Shown here piece by piece: positions 7,659 to 16,150 of a stretch of DNA of 64,000 nucleotides. Within the stretch, counting starts at the first letter, position 1. Each line of letters opens with the position of its first letter. Under the pieces are notes generated by a model. That model had not been told where the DNA came from. It ran no database searches and worked only from the letters and a program-made list of their open reading frames with translations. This DNA comes from Bariatricus massiliensis (GTDB lineage: Bacteria; Bacillota; Clostridia; Lachnospirales; Lachnospiraceae): the NCBI RefSeq assembly GCF_900086725.1, contig NZ_LT574836.1:1-64000 (forward strand). The letters run 5' to 3'. The position numbers and the translations under genes were made by a program.

Positions 7659-9116
7659 ATGTATCCAGATTGTGACCAGATTCAAAAGCTAGCTTCGAGC
7701 TATGATATTATTCCAGTGAGCAGGGAGATTTTTGCCGATGTTATTACACCGATTACCCTTCTCGGGAAAATTGCAGCAGTCAGCAAGCGGTATTTTTTGT
7801 TAGAGAGTGTAGAGGGCGGAGAAAAATGGGGACGTTATTCTTTCCTAGGATTTGACCCACTTATGAGGATATCCTGCAGAGACAGAAAGGTAACGATTGA
7901 GACAAAAGATAGTACTGTAGAGCAGGAGAGTGAACGGCCGCTTGATGAAGTGAGAAGGATTCTTCAAAAATACAGGGCTCCAAAGCTACCGGGTCTTCCC
8001 CCCTTTGCCGGCGGGTTCGTGGGATATTTTTCTTATGCGATGATTGGATATACGGAGCCAAAGTTAAAAATAAAAAAAGGCGCCTTTGACGATTGTGATT
8101 TGATGCTTTTTGATAAGGTGATTGCTTATGACCATTTGAAGCAGAAGATCAATGTCATCGTAAATATGAAGACCGATAAAGTGATGGAAAACTATGGGAA
8201 GGCAGCGGCTGAGATAGAGGGATTGGTCAATTTGATAAGAAACGGAGAGGCGCCGGATATTTCAGGAGGGAACACAAAGGCAGACTTTACATGCAATGTA
8301 AGTAAAGAAGAATATTGCAGGATTGTAGAAAAAACAAAAGAATATATTGTGGAGGGCGACATTTTTCAGGCTGTAATATCCCGGCAGTTCACGGCTCCTT
8401 TTGAGGGAAGCCTGATGAATCCTTATCGTGTCCTTCGGACTACAAATCCTTCGCCTTATATGGTTTATTTGAACTTAGACGGTCTAGAGATTATGAGTAC
8501 ATCTCCTGAGACGTTAGTAAGGCTGCAGGACGGCCGGCTCACTACTTTTCCAGTGGCTGGCTCAAGACCGAGAGGAAAGGATGAGGGGGAGGACCGGCAG
8601 CTGGAAGAGGAACTTCTGTCAGACGAAAAGGAACTCTCGGAGCATAATATGCTGGTAGATTTAGGGAGAAATGATTTGGGGCGTATCTCGAAGTTTGGGA
8701 CTGTTGAGGTCACGAAATATAAGATGGTGCACAAGTATTCGAGAATCATGCATATATGTTCACAGGTGGAGGGCGATATACGTAAGGAATGTGATGCGCT
8801 GAGTGCGATTGAGGCGGTGCTCCCGGCAGGAACTCTTTCTGGGGCACCCAAAATCAGGGCATGTGAGATTATTGAAGAGCTGGAAAGCGAGGCGAGGGGA
8901 ATCTACGGAGGAGCACTTGGTTATATTGATTTCACCGGTAATATGGACACCTGTATCGCCATTCGAATGGCGGTGAAAAAGGACGGAAAAGTTTATGTGC
9001 AGGCAGGGGGAGGTATTGTGGCAGACAGCGTTCCGGAGATGGAGTATGAAGAGTCTGCCAATAAGGCCGCGGCTGTGATGAACGCCGTGAAAGCTGCGGG
9101 GGAGGTGTTGAAGTAA
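7659..9116 (+). CDS. trpE: Anthranilate synthase component I
   Basis: The 485-residue product is the chorismate-converting subunit of anthranilate synthase, the first committed step of tryptophan synthesis. The N-terminal half has the FLLESVEGGEKWGRYSF segment (residues ~47-63), the region that binds tryptophan for feedback inhibition. The C-terminal chorismate-binding domain has SPETLV, PVAGSRPRG, DLGRNDLGRI, PAGTLSGAPK and IQAGGGIV-like (YVQAGGGIVADS) motifs. Length fits the family. An AGCAGGAGG ribosome site precedes the ATG. It overlaps trpG by one base (TAATG), which indicates translational coupling. Expression is governed by the T-box upstream. Confidence 0.97.
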   Translation: MYPDCDQIQKLASSYDIIPVSREIFADVITPITLLGKIAAVSKRYFLLESVEGGEKWGRYSFLGFDPLMRISCRDRKVTIETKDSTVEQESERPLDEVRRILQKYRAPKLPGLPPFAGGFVGYFSYAMIGYTEPKLKIKKGAFDDCDLMLFDKVIAYDHLKQKINVIVNMKTDKVMENYGKAAAEIEGLVNLIRNGEAPDISGGNTKADFTCNVSKEEYCRIVEKTKEYIVEGDIFQAVISRQFTAPFEGSLMNPYRVLRTTNPSPYMVYLNLDGLEIMSTSPETLVRLQDGRLTTFPVAGSRPRGKDEGEDRQLEEELLSDEKELSEHNMLVDLGRNDLGRISKFGTVEVTKYKMVHKYSRIMHICSQVEGDIRKECDALSAIEAVLPAGTLSGAPKIRACEIIEELESEARGIYGGALGYIDFTGNMDTCIAIRMAVKKDGKVYVQAGGGIVADSVPEMEYEESANKAAAVMNAVKAAGEVLK

Positions 9117-9691
9117 TGGTACTTTTGATTGATAACTATGATAGCTTTTCCTATAATTTAGTTCAGCTTGCAGGAAGCATCAATCCTGATATCAGAGTCA
9201 TACGTAATGATGAGATGGATGTGCAAGAGATAAGCGCAATGAAGCCGGAGCAGATTATTCTTTCACCCGGACCGGGATATCCAAGGGATGCGGGTGTCTG
9301 TGAAGAAGTGGTGAAAAATCTGCAGGGGAAGGTTCCAATCATGGGGGTATGCCTAGGGCATCAGGCTATCTGTGAGGCCTATGGCGGCCACATCCGCCAT
9401 GCCAAGAAATTAATGCACGGAAAGCAGAGCCTGATTGAACTAGATTGTGAAACTTCATTATTTCAAGGACTGGAAAATACAATAGAGGCGGCAAGGTATC
9501 ACTCTCTGGCCGTACTGGAGGAGAGCCTTCCGCAGGAACTGATTGTGACAGCGAGAACGGCGGATGGAGAGATTATGGGAGTGAGGCACCGGAAGTATCC
9601 GGTCTATGGGCTGCAGTTCCACCCGGAGTCTATATTGACACCAAAAGGAAGAGCAATACTAGAAAATTTTTTACAGGAGGCAGTGAGATGA
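9116..9691 (+). CDS. trpG: Anthranilate synthase component II (glutamine amidotransferase)
   Basis: The 191-residue product is a class I glutamine amidotransferase that supplies ammonia to TrpE. Catalytic Cys79 lies in GVCLGHQAICEAYGG, and the His/Glu pair in QFHPESILTPKG near residues 170-182. It opens with the typical LLIDNYDSFSYNL strand. It is a separate subunit here, not fused to trpE or trpD. Its ATG overlaps the trpE stop and its stop overlaps the trpD ATG (ATGA), so the three are coupled. In some bacteria this subunit also serves folate synthesis (PabA); the position argues for tryptophan. Confidence 0.96.
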   Translation: MVLLIDNYDSFSYNLVQLAGSINPDIRVIRNDEMDVQEISAMKPEQIILSPGPGYPRDAGVCEEVVKNLQGKVPIMGVCLGHQAICEAYGGHIRHAKKLMHGKQSLIELDCETSLFQGLENTIEAARYHSLAVLEESLPQELIVTARTADGEIMGVRHRKYPVYGLQFHPESILTPKGRAILENFLQEAVR

Positions 9692-10698
9692 TTAGGGAAG
9701 CGATTGCAAAATTGACAGAAAATCAAGATTTAACATACAGTGAAGCGAAAGCGGTGATGGAAGAAATAATGGATGGCACAGCGACACAAGGACAGATGGG
9801 AGGATTTCTTATGGCCCTGAGCATGCAGGGGGAGACCATTGACGAGATTACGGCTTTTGCCACGGTGATGAGGGAGAAAGGTGTGAAAATCCAACCGGAA
9901 CGTGAGGTGATTGACATTGTAGGCACAGGGGGAGATAAGGTAGGGACATTTAATATTTCTACAACAGCGGCCTTTGTGGTAGCAGCAGGCGGTGTGCCTG
10001 TGGCAAAGCATGGAAACCGCAGTGTATCCAGCAAAAGTGGAGCGGCGGATGTACTGGAAAAGCTGGGAATCAACGTGTCTTTAAGCGCCGAACAGAATGA
10101 GCGGATTCTCAATGAAACCGGAATGTGCTTTATGTTCGCCCCTGTCTATCACGCCTCCATGAAATATGCGGCTCCCGTCAGAAAGGAGCTGGGCGTGCGG
10201 ACTGTATTTAATATTCTCGGACCGTTGTCCAATCCGGCGGCAGCTACCATGCAGCTTTTGGGCGTATATGACAAAAAATTAGGAAAACCATTGGCACAGG
10301 TGCTGGCAAATCTTGGAGTGACCAGAGGGGTTGCTGTCTGCGGGGAAGATGGATTGGATGAGATAACATTGACTGGAGAGACGGAGGTTCACGAGATTCG
10401 TTTCGGAGAAATCACTTCCTATTCTATCACTCCAGAGCAGTTTGGTTTGAAACGCTGTCCGCTGGAAGACTTGATAGGTGGCTCGCCGGAGGAGAACGCG
10501 GGGATTACGCTGGACATTCTTACTGGCAGAGAGACGGGGCCCAAGAGAGACGTAGTACTTTTAAATGCAGGGATGAGCCTGTATCTCGGAATCGATGGGA
10601 TTACGCTGGAGGAGGGAATCCACATGGCAGAGGAGCTTATCGACAGCGGCGCCGCAATGAAAAAATATGAAGAATTTCGTATGGCCACACGGAGGTAA
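9688..10698 (+). CDS. trpD: Anthranilate phosphoribosyltransferase
   Basis: The 336-residue enzyme joins anthranilate to PRPP. The PRPP loop is seen in DIVGTGGDKVGTFNIST (residues ~72-88), followed by KHGNRSVSSKSGAADVLE and the metal-site GEDGLDEITLTG segment near residue 213-224. The length and order match stand-alone TrpD proteins. It overlaps trpG by four bases and is followed two bases later by trpC. No sign of damage. Confidence 0.96.
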   Translation: MIREAIAKLTENQDLTYSEAKAVMEEIMDGTATQGQMGGFLMALSMQGETIDEITAFATVMREKGVKIQPEREVIDIVGTGGDKVGTFNISTTAAFVVAAGGVPVAKHGNRSVSSKSGAADVLEKLGINVSLSAEQNERILNETGMCFMFAPVYHASMKYAAPVRKELGVRTVFNILGPLSNPAAATMQLLGVYDKKLGKPLAQVLANLGVTRGVAVCGEDGLDEITLTGETEVHEIRFGEITSYSITPEQFGLKRCPLEDLIGGSPEENAGITLDILTGRETGPKRDVVLLNAGMSLYLGIDGITLEEGIHMAEELIDSGAAMKKYEEFRMATRR

Positions 10699-10700
10699 TT

Positions 10701-11486
10701 ATGATTTTAGATAATATAGCGGCGGACACAAAAATCCGTGTAGAAAAAGCAAAAAAGAAAGTGCCGTTTTCCGAGATGAGAATGCAGGCACATTTAAAAA
10801 ACAGCAATACCGGATTTCCTTTTGAAAAAATGCTGGCAAAACCGGGTATTCATTATATTTGTGAGGTGAAAAAGGCATCGCCCTCGAAGGGAGTGATTGC
10901 GGAGAAATTTCCTTATCTTGAGATAGCGAAGGAGTATGAACATGCTGGAGCAGGGGCAATTTCCTGTCTGACAGAGCCGAAGTACTTTCAAGGACGAAAC
11001 GAATATTTAATGGAAATCTCCGAGGCTGTCGATATCCCTGTCCTGAGAAAGGATTTTATAATTGATGAATACATGATTTATGAGGCGAAAGTATTAGGAG
11101 CCGACGCGGCGCTTCTGATCTGTGCGCTTCTGGATGACGAGTTACTAAAGCGGTATTTGCGCATTTGCCACCGGCTGGGGCTGTCGGCCCTTGTGGAGGT
11201 TCATGATGAGGAAGAGATGGATAGGGCGCTGGAAGCAGGTGCGAGGGTAATCGGCGTGAATAATCGGAATTTAAAGGACTTTACGGTAGATATAGAAAAC
11301 AGCCTTCGTCTGCGGAATAGAGCGCCGGAGGAAATTCTTTTTGTGGCTGAGAGTGGGATTCAGACTGCGGAAGATGTTGCCCGGCTTCGGGCTGCGAAGG
11401 TGAATGGAGTATTGATCGGTGAAACATTGATGAGGAGTGAAGATAAAAAAGCTGCACTCTGTGCTTTGAACGGAGGCGGACTTTAG
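10701..11486 (+). CDS. trpC: Indole-3-glycerol phosphate synthase
   Basis: The 261-residue beta/alpha-barrel enzyme closes the indole ring. Typical motifs are YICEVKKASPSKGVI (catalytic Lys region, residues ~51-65), LRKDFIIDEYMIYEAK, ALVEVHDEEEMDRAL, GVNNRNLKDF, and VAESGIQTAEDV near the C-terminus. TrpC and TrpF are separate proteins here, unlike enteric bacteria. Its stop is followed immediately by the ATG of trpF (TAGATG). Confidence 0.96.
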   Translation: MILDNIAADTKIRVEKAKKKVPFSEMRMQAHLKNSNTGFPFEKMLAKPGIHYICEVKKASPSKGVIAEKFPYLEIAKEYEHAGAGAISCLTEPKYFQGRNEYLMEISEAVDIPVLRKDFIIDEYMIYEAKVLGADAALLICALLDDELLKRYLRICHRLGLSALVEVHDEEEMDRALEAGARVIGVNNRNLKDFTVDIENSLRLRNRAPEEILFVAESGIQTAEDVARLRAAKVNGVLIGETLMRSEDKKAALCALNGGGL

Positions 11487-12104
11487 ATGGTCAAGATTAA
11501 AATATGTGGTCTGAGACAGGATGCGGATATTAAGACGGTCAATAGATATCTTCCGGATTATGTGGGCTTTGTATTTGCCGAAAGCAGGAGGAAAGTAAGC
11601 GAGGAGCAGGCAGCAGAGTTAAGAAAGAATCTGGATGAGCGGATTATCCCCACAGGGGTGTTCGTGAATGAGCAGCAGGTAAAGATAGTCCGTTTAGTCA
11701 GAAAGGGGATAATTGATGCGGTTCAGCTTCATGGAGATGAAGGAGAAGCGTACATAAGGAGTCTTAAGGCGGAGATTCCCGAAGTGCCCATTATCAAGGC
11801 CGTAAGAGTACGAAATGGAAGTCAGATATTGAAGACAGAGAAACTGGATTGTGACTATCTGCTGCTTGATACCTTTACGAAGGATGTATATGGAGGCAGC
11901 GGGAAACAATTTGACAAAACCTTGATACCAGAACTGAGAAAACCTTATTTTTTGGCCGGGGGACTGTCTGCTGTTAATGTTATAGATAATTTGAAACTGT
12001 GCAGTCCCTATGCCGTAGATATAAGCAGCGCGGTTGAGACAGACGGCATGAAGGATGAAGGTAAAATAAAAGATTTTATAGAAAGGGTTCGAAACTATGA
12101 GTAA
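11487..12104 (+). CDS. trpF: Phosphoribosylanthranilate isomerase
   Basis: The 205-residue barrel enzyme carries out the Amadori rearrangement before TrpC. It shows KICGLRQDADI (catalytic Cys, residues ~4-14), VGFVFAESRRKVS, AVQLHGDEGEAY, the LLLDTFTKDVYGGSGKQFD catalytic Asp segment, and FLAGGLSAVNV. Length fits. Its 3' end overlaps the start of trpB by eight bases. Confidence 0.95.
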   Translation: MVKIKICGLRQDADIKTVNRYLPDYVGFVFAESRRKVSEEQAAELRKNLDERIIPTGVFVNEQQVKIVRLVRKGIIDAVQLHGDEGEAYIRSLKAEIPEVPIIKAVRVRNGSQILKTEKLDCDYLLLDTFTKDVYGGSGKQFDKTLIPELRKPYFLAGGLSAVNVIDNLKLCSPYAVDISSAVETDGMKDEGKIKDFIERVRNYE

Positions 12105-13281
12105 AGGAAGATTTGGAGGATATGGCGGGCAGTATGTTCCAGAAACACTGATGAATGCAGTGAATGAACTGGAAGAAGCTTATGAAATGTATAAAAATGA
12201 CCCTGAATTTCAGGCAGAACTTGCTGATTTGTTGAAAAATTATGCCGGAAGGCCGTCACTCCTGTACGAGGCAAAGAAGATGACGGAGGATTTGGGAGGA
12301 GCTAAGATATATTTAAAAAGAGAAGACTTGAACCATACAGGGGCACATAAAATCAATAATGTATTGGGACAGGTGCTTTTGGCAAAAAAGATGGGGAAGA
12401 CAAGAGTCATCGCTGAGACCGGTGCGGGGCAGCACGGAGTGGCCACGGCCACAGCCGCGGCGCTCATGGGAATGGAATGTGAAGTATTTATGGGGAAAGA
12501 GGATACGGACCGTCAGGCGCTCAACGTGTACCGCATGGAGCTTCTCGGGGCGAAAGTCCATCCTGTGACTTCTGGGACTATGACTCTCAAGGACGCGGTG
12601 AATGAGACCATGCGTGAATGGGCGAATCGCATGGATGATACCTTATATGTTCTCGGTTCTGTCATGGGGCCGCATCCATTTCCTACAATTGTGCGAGATT
12701 TTCAGAAGGTAATAGGTCAGGAAATAAAAGAACAGATGCTGGCAAAAGAAGGGCGTCTGCCGGATGCTGTAATCGCCTGTGTGGGCGGTGGCAGCAATGC
12801 CATAGGAGCCTTCTATGAGTTCATACCGGACGAGGAGGTACAGCTTATCGGATGTGAGGCGGCAGGTTTAGGAATTGACACAGAGAAACATGCTGCGACC
12901 ATCGCCAAGGGGAGTGAAGGGATTTTCCACGGCATGAAGTCATTGTTCTGCCAGAATGAATATGGGCAGATCGCTCCGGTATACTCTATTTCAGCCGGGC
13001 TTGACTATCCGGGAATCGGGCCGGAACATGCTATGCTGGCGGCCGAAGGACGGGCGCAGTATGTGCCGGTAACAGACGAAGAAGCAGTGGAGGCCTTTGA
13101 GTATCTATCCAGAACGGAGGGAATTATTCCTGCGGTAGAAAGTTCACACGCGGTGGCATACGCCATGAAGCTAGCCCCTGAAATGGGAAGAGACAAGATT
13201 ATCGTGATCAATATTTCCGGGCGGGGAGATAAGGATGTAGCGGCAATTGCAAGATATAGAGGAGTGGACATTTATGAATAG
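12097..13281 (+). CDS. trpB: Tryptophan synthase beta chain
   Basis: The 394-residue PLP enzyme condenses indole with serine. The PLP lysine is Lys85 in NHTGAHKINN, and the phosphate-binding loop is the CVGGGSNAIGAF segment. The ETGAGQHGVATATAAALMG catalytic Glu region and the NISGRGDKDV tail identify the TrpB1 class that works with TrpA. Start and stop overlap trpF and trpA, so the operon is tightly coupled. AGGAAGATTTGGAGG-like purine runs lie within the first codons. Confidence 0.97.
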   Translation: MSKGRFGGYGGQYVPETLMNAVNELEEAYEMYKNDPEFQAELADLLKNYAGRPSLLYEAKKMTEDLGGAKIYLKREDLNHTGAHKINNVLGQVLLAKKMGKTRVIAETGAGQHGVATATAAALMGMECEVFMGKEDTDRQALNVYRMELLGAKVHPVTSGTMTLKDAVNETMREWANRMDDTLYVLGSVMGPHPFPTIVRDFQKVIGQEIKEQMLAKEGRLPDAVIACVGGGSNAIGAFYEFIPDEEVQLIGCEAAGLGIDTEKHAATIAKGSEGIFHGMKSLFCQNEYGQIAPVYSISAGLDYPGIGPEHAMLAAEGRAQYVPVTDEEAVEAFEYLSRTEGIIPAVESSHAVAYAMKLAPEMGRDKIIVINISGRGDKDVAAIARYRGVDIYE

Positions 13282-14050
13282 AATTAAAAAAGCGTTTGAA
13301 AATAAAAAAGCATTTATCCCCTTTATAACAGGCGGAGACCCGAATCTTGAGGTGACAAAAAAGCTGCTCATCGCCATGCAGGAGGCGGGAGCGGATTTGA
13401 TAGAGATTGGAATTCCTTTTTCAGACCCCATCGCAGAGGGCGTGGTCATTCAGGCCGCGGACGAGCGGGCGTTAGCCGCCGGATGTACGACCGACAAATT
13501 GTTTGATATGGTAAAGACAGTACAGGATGAAATGAATGTGCCAATAGTTTTCATGACTTATGTGAATCCAATTTTTGCATATGGAAAAAGAAAATTCATG
13601 AAACGCTGTGTGGAATGTGGGATTGCGGGTGTTATTGTACCGGATCTGCCGTTTGAGGAGAAGGAAGAACTTGCAGAGAGCTGCCGGGAATACGGTGTAG
13701 AATTGGTGTCGCTGATAGCCCCCACATCCCATGACAGGATTAGGATGATTGCAAAAGAGGCGGAAGGATTTTTGTATTGTGTGTCGTCATTGGGTGTAAC
13801 GGGGGTGCGGAGCGAGATTACGACTAATATAGAAGATATGATTGATAAAGTGCGCGAAGTTACCGACATACCCTGTGCGGTAGGGTTCGGCATAGCGGCG
13901 CCTGAGCAGGCCGAGCGGATGGCAGCAGTGTCTGACGGGGCAATTGTGGGTTCTGCAATTGTGAAGATAATAGCGCAGTATGGTGAAGAATGTGTGCCGT
14001 ATGTAAAAGAGTATGTGAAGAAGATGAAGGATGCAGTATTGAGGGCTTAG
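13274..14050 (+). CDS. trpA: Tryptophan synthase alpha chain
   Basis: The 258-residue subunit cleaves indole-3-glycerol phosphate and passes indole to TrpB. Catalytic acids are in LIEIGIPFSDPIAEG (Glu and Asp regions, residues ~48-62), with PDLPFEE, the SLGVTGVRSE loop and GFGIAAPEQAERM. The frame is open from 13247, but the ATG at 13274 has GAGGAG (13259-13264) nearby and gives the normal N-terminus MNRIKKAFE. It overlaps trpB by eight bases and is the last gene before the terminator at 14054. Confidence 0.96.
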   Translation: MNRIKKAFENKKAFIPFITGGDPNLEVTKKLLIAMQEAGADLIEIGIPFSDPIAEGVVIQAADERALAAGCTTDKLFDMVKTVQDEMNVPIVFMTYVNPIFAYGKRKFMKRCVECGIAGVIVPDLPFEEKEELAESCREYGVELVSLIAPTSHDRIRMIAKEAEGFLYCVSSLGVTGVRSEITTNIEDMIDKVREVTDIPCAVGFGIAAPEQAERMAAVSDGAIVGSAIVKIIAQYGEECVPYVKEYVKKMKDAVLRA

Positions 14051-14053
14051 AGA

Positions 14054-14090
14054 CGGCCGCTGGGATTCTGCCCCAGCGGCCGGGAGTTTT
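14054..14090 (+). terminator. trp operon terminator
   Basis: An 11-bp GC-rich stem (CGGCCGCTGGG, 14054-14064, with 14072-14082) is followed by GGAGTTTT. The T tract overlaps the stop codon of the convergent gene at 14089. Confidence 0.85.
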
Positions 14091-14700
14091 ACAGCTGTCT
14101 TATATTGAAGGCAGTGGTTTGTGGAGGAATACTGGCTGTTTGGAAATTTGCGTGTGTAACTCGAACCATCTGCCCCGGCATCAGATTGCGGAATCTTATG
14201 GGAGCGCCAGAGCGGTTTGTGAAAGTGGTTTCATTTGTAATATTGAATCTAGTTTGATTATTAATATTGTCGGGGTTCGCTGTAATGAGATAGTCATTGT
14301 CAAAATCAATCAGAACAATCCGTCCGGTCGTTACCGATGAGGGGCGCTGGGGCGGAGAGGGTGGACGCTGGGGCGTCATTTGAACCATGACCACAAGTGC
14401 GTTGGACTGAGGCGGTATACTTTTTGTCATGCGGGCGGAAAATATAACATTTACCCACATGCCTTTTTGAAGGCAGCACACACACATACTTTGTCCGAAG
14501 GAATTTAGAACGGTGGTGTTTCGTAACAAATTTAAGCGGAGTGTCTGTATGGAAGTTGTATTGTTTCTCTCGGGTACAGAATAAGAGACTAAGATATATC
14601 CGGTAGAATTATTAAAACAGGAAACCTCTTCGATAAAAGCGTTGTTTATCCGGCTGATGTTTCCTTGGGTAATTATAGTTCCCCTAGGATCATTGCGCAT
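14089..14700 (-). CDS. Uncharacterised protein with two tandem DUF5666-like repeats
   Basis: I do not recognise a named family with certainty. The product (203 residues from the ATG at 14700; 207 from the ATG at 14712) contains two similar ~90-residue halves. Each has Asn/Thr-rich strands, a conserved glycine-Met-Val step (KGMWVNVIFSARMTKS versus PGQMVRVTHANFQTAS) and the end motif SIPPQ plus an alanine-hydrophobic strand. A short PQRPPSPPQRPSS linker joins them. The pattern resembles small beta-barrel/OB-like DUF5666-type domains. There is no signal peptide and no transmembrane helix. GGTGA lies seven bases before the second ATG, which favours 14700. It is convergent to trpA. Confidence 0.7.
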   Translation of the reverse strand: MRNDPRGTIITQGNISRINNAFIEEVSCFNNSTGYILVSYSVPERNNTTSIQTLRLNLLRNTTVLNSFGQSMCVCCLQKGMWVNVIFSARMTKSIPPQSNALVVMVQMTPQRPPSPPQRPSSVTTGRIVLIDFDNDYLITANPDNINNQTRFNITNETTFTNRSGAPIRFRNLMPGQMVRVTHANFQTASIPPQTTAFNIRQL

Positions 14701-14786
14701 AGAATTCACCATCTGTAATTTTTATATATTGTATGTGTTTCAAGAAAAAAGGTGAGTTCAAACATGAAGAAAGAAGTGAAAAAATA

Positions 14787-14815
14787 TTGACAATACTACA
14801 GGATTATGATATAGT
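14787..14815 (+). promoter_or_regulatory. Promoter for tRNA-Trp
   Basis: TTGACA (14787-14792) and TATAGT (14810-14815) with a 17-bp spacer lie about 34 bases before the tRNA. Confidence 0.75.
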
Positions 14816-14848
14816 ATAACTCGGCTGTGAGTGAGCCACATACCATAA

Positions 14849-14919
14849 AGGGGATTGGTCAAATGGTATGACAGGAGTCTCCAAAACTCTTAGCGGGAGT
14901 TCGATTCTCTCATCCCCTG
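14849..14919 (+). tRNA. tRNA-Trp (anticodon CCA)
   Basis: A full cloverleaf can be drawn. The acceptor stem AGGGGAT (14849-14855) pairs with ATCCCCT (14912-14918). The anticodon stem GGAGT/ACTCT encloses the loop CTCCAAA with CCA, and the T arm GGGAG-TTCGATT-CTCTC follows. The discriminator is G14919. The 3' CCA is not encoded (GCT follows), so it must be added after transcription. It lies under 1 kb past the trp operon, whose leader senses this very tRNA. Confidence 0.95.
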
Positions 14920-14924
14920 CTGGA

Positions 14925-14952
14925 AAAGCACCGTATTTACGGTGCTTTTTTA
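14925..14952 (+). terminator. Terminator after tRNA-Trp
   Basis: AAGCACCGTA (14926-14935) pairs with TACGGTGCTT (14938-14947), followed by a run of T to 14951. Confidence 0.88.
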
Positions 14953-15026
14953 ATGCAAATTTTTAGAGATTCTCTAGTAATATGATATACAGTGTTGTAT
15001 CATAAACTAAAAGGAGGATATAGTAA

Positions 15027-15425
15027 ATGGATAATAGAAATATGAAAGTACTTGGTGGTGTTGGAACAGTTATAGGTGCAGGAATCACAATCTTCGGAAA
15101 AACAAAATACGATGCGGCAGCAGGCCAGTACAGAGTGTCAGAAGAATTTGGACACGTTAATAGTGCCGATATTTGGTCAGGACATATGTCAAACTATAAA
15201 ATTTGCATTATTATTGGAGCCATCGTATTATTGATTGGAATAATTATTTTAATAGCAGGTTTTTTGGCGGCTGGAAACAGTCAAGTCAATGAAAACGAAA
15301 ATGTAAAAGAAAATAACAAAACTGCATCACAAAGATTAAAAGAATTACAGGAAATGAGAAATGAGAATCTAATAACTCAAGAGGAGTTTGACGAAAAGAA
15401 AAAACAGATTTTAGAATCAATGTAA
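15027..15425 (+). CDS. Small membrane protein with a C-terminal SHOCT motif
   Basis: The 132-residue product has a glycine-rich hydrophobic segment near the N-terminus (residues ~8-24), a strong transmembrane helix (about 59-82), a charged Asn/Glu/Lys linker, and a C-terminal SHOCT domain (about 100-130; RLKELQEMRNENLITQEEFDEKKKQIL). SHOCT is a short C-terminal helical pair found in many membrane or secreted proteins, thought to aid oligomerisation. An AAAAGGAGG site precedes the ATG. Upstream, ATGATA (14982-14987) and TATCAT (14998-15003) form an inverted repeat that could be an operator. No function can be assigned. Confidence 0.8.
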   Translation: MDNRNMKVLGGVGTVIGAGITIFGKTKYDAAAGQYRVSEEFGHVNSADIWSGHMSNYKICIIIGAIVLLIGIIILIAGFLAAGNSQVNENENVKENNKTASQRLKELQEMRNENLITQEEFDEKKKQILESM

Positions 15426-15469
15426 AGTACTAGCATTCAAGCTGCAATAGTGCTCAGGAGGTGAATTGT

Positions 15470-16150
15470 ATGTTTCAGATTTTAGTAGTAGAAGATGACA
15501 AAGAGTTACGTGACCTTTTCTGTACCGTTCTTGCAGAGAATGGCTACACCGCAATCCCGGCATCCAACGGCTTGAATGCATTTGACATTCTTGAGAAGAA
15601 CTATGTGGATTTGATTATTTCAGATGTCATGATGCCTGTTATGGATGGGTTTGAAATGACAAGGACGATTCGTGAAGCAAAATATACGACTCCTGTGCTT
15701 ATTATATCGGCAAGAGAAGATGCGCCCGATAAGCAGGAAGGATTTCAGGCCGGTATCGACGACTATATGGTTAAGCCGATCGATGTCAATGAAATGATTT
15801 GGAGGGTAGAAGCATTACTCCGCCGCTCGCAGATTGTAAGCCAGCGTAAAACGCACCTCGGCGCTACAGAATTTGACTATGATGCACTGACTGTCAGAAC
15901 TCCCGAATCAGAGACGGAGCTGCCCCAAAAAGAATTTTTACTTCTTTTTAAGCTCGTGGCTTCCCCCAACCGTATCTTTACCAGAAGGCAGCTGATGGAA
16001 GAAATCTGGGGGCCTGACTCCAAGACGGACTCCCATACGCTTGATGTGCATATCAGCCGTCTGAGGGAAAAGTTTAAGACGAATCCCGACTTTGACATTT
16101 TGACAGTCCGGGGGCTTGGCTATAAGGTGGTGAAAAAGCAACATGAATAA
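15470..16150 (+). CDS. OmpR-family response regulator
   Basis: The 226-residue protein has a receiver domain (residues ~2-115; EDD at 8-10, phospho-acceptor Asp52 in IISDVMMP, Lys in VKPID) and a winged-helix trans_reg_C domain (~130-223, with SHTLDVHISRLREKF and VRGLGYKV). An upstream in-frame GTG at 15461 lies inside the Shine-Dalgarno sequence AGGAGGTGA (15456-15464), so the ATG at 15470 is the start. Its stop overlaps the kinase gene by eight bases. A two-copy 11-bp-period direct repeat upstream of the convergent ABC transporter (20831-20848) is a candidate binding site. Confidence 0.93.
   Translation: MFQILVVEDDKELRDLFCTVLAENGYTAIPASNGLNAFDILEKNYVDLIISDVMMPVMDGFEMTRTIREAKYTTPVLIISAREDAPDKQEGFQAGIDDYMVKPIDVNEMIWRVEALLRRSQIVSQRKTHLGATEFDYDALTVRTPESETELPQKEFLLLFKLVASPNRIFTRRQLMEEIWGPDSKTDSHTLDVHISRLREKFKTNPDFDILTVRGLGYKVVKKQHE

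Noticed and set aside
7422..7692. Open frames inside the trp leader on both strands
   Set aside because: They lie over the T-box, its terminator and the palindromic repeat, with no ribosome site and no protein-like composition.
10699..10991. Minus-strand open frames within trpC and other strong genes
   Set aside because: They are mirror frames of well-supported coding genes with no ribosome site or recognisable motif.
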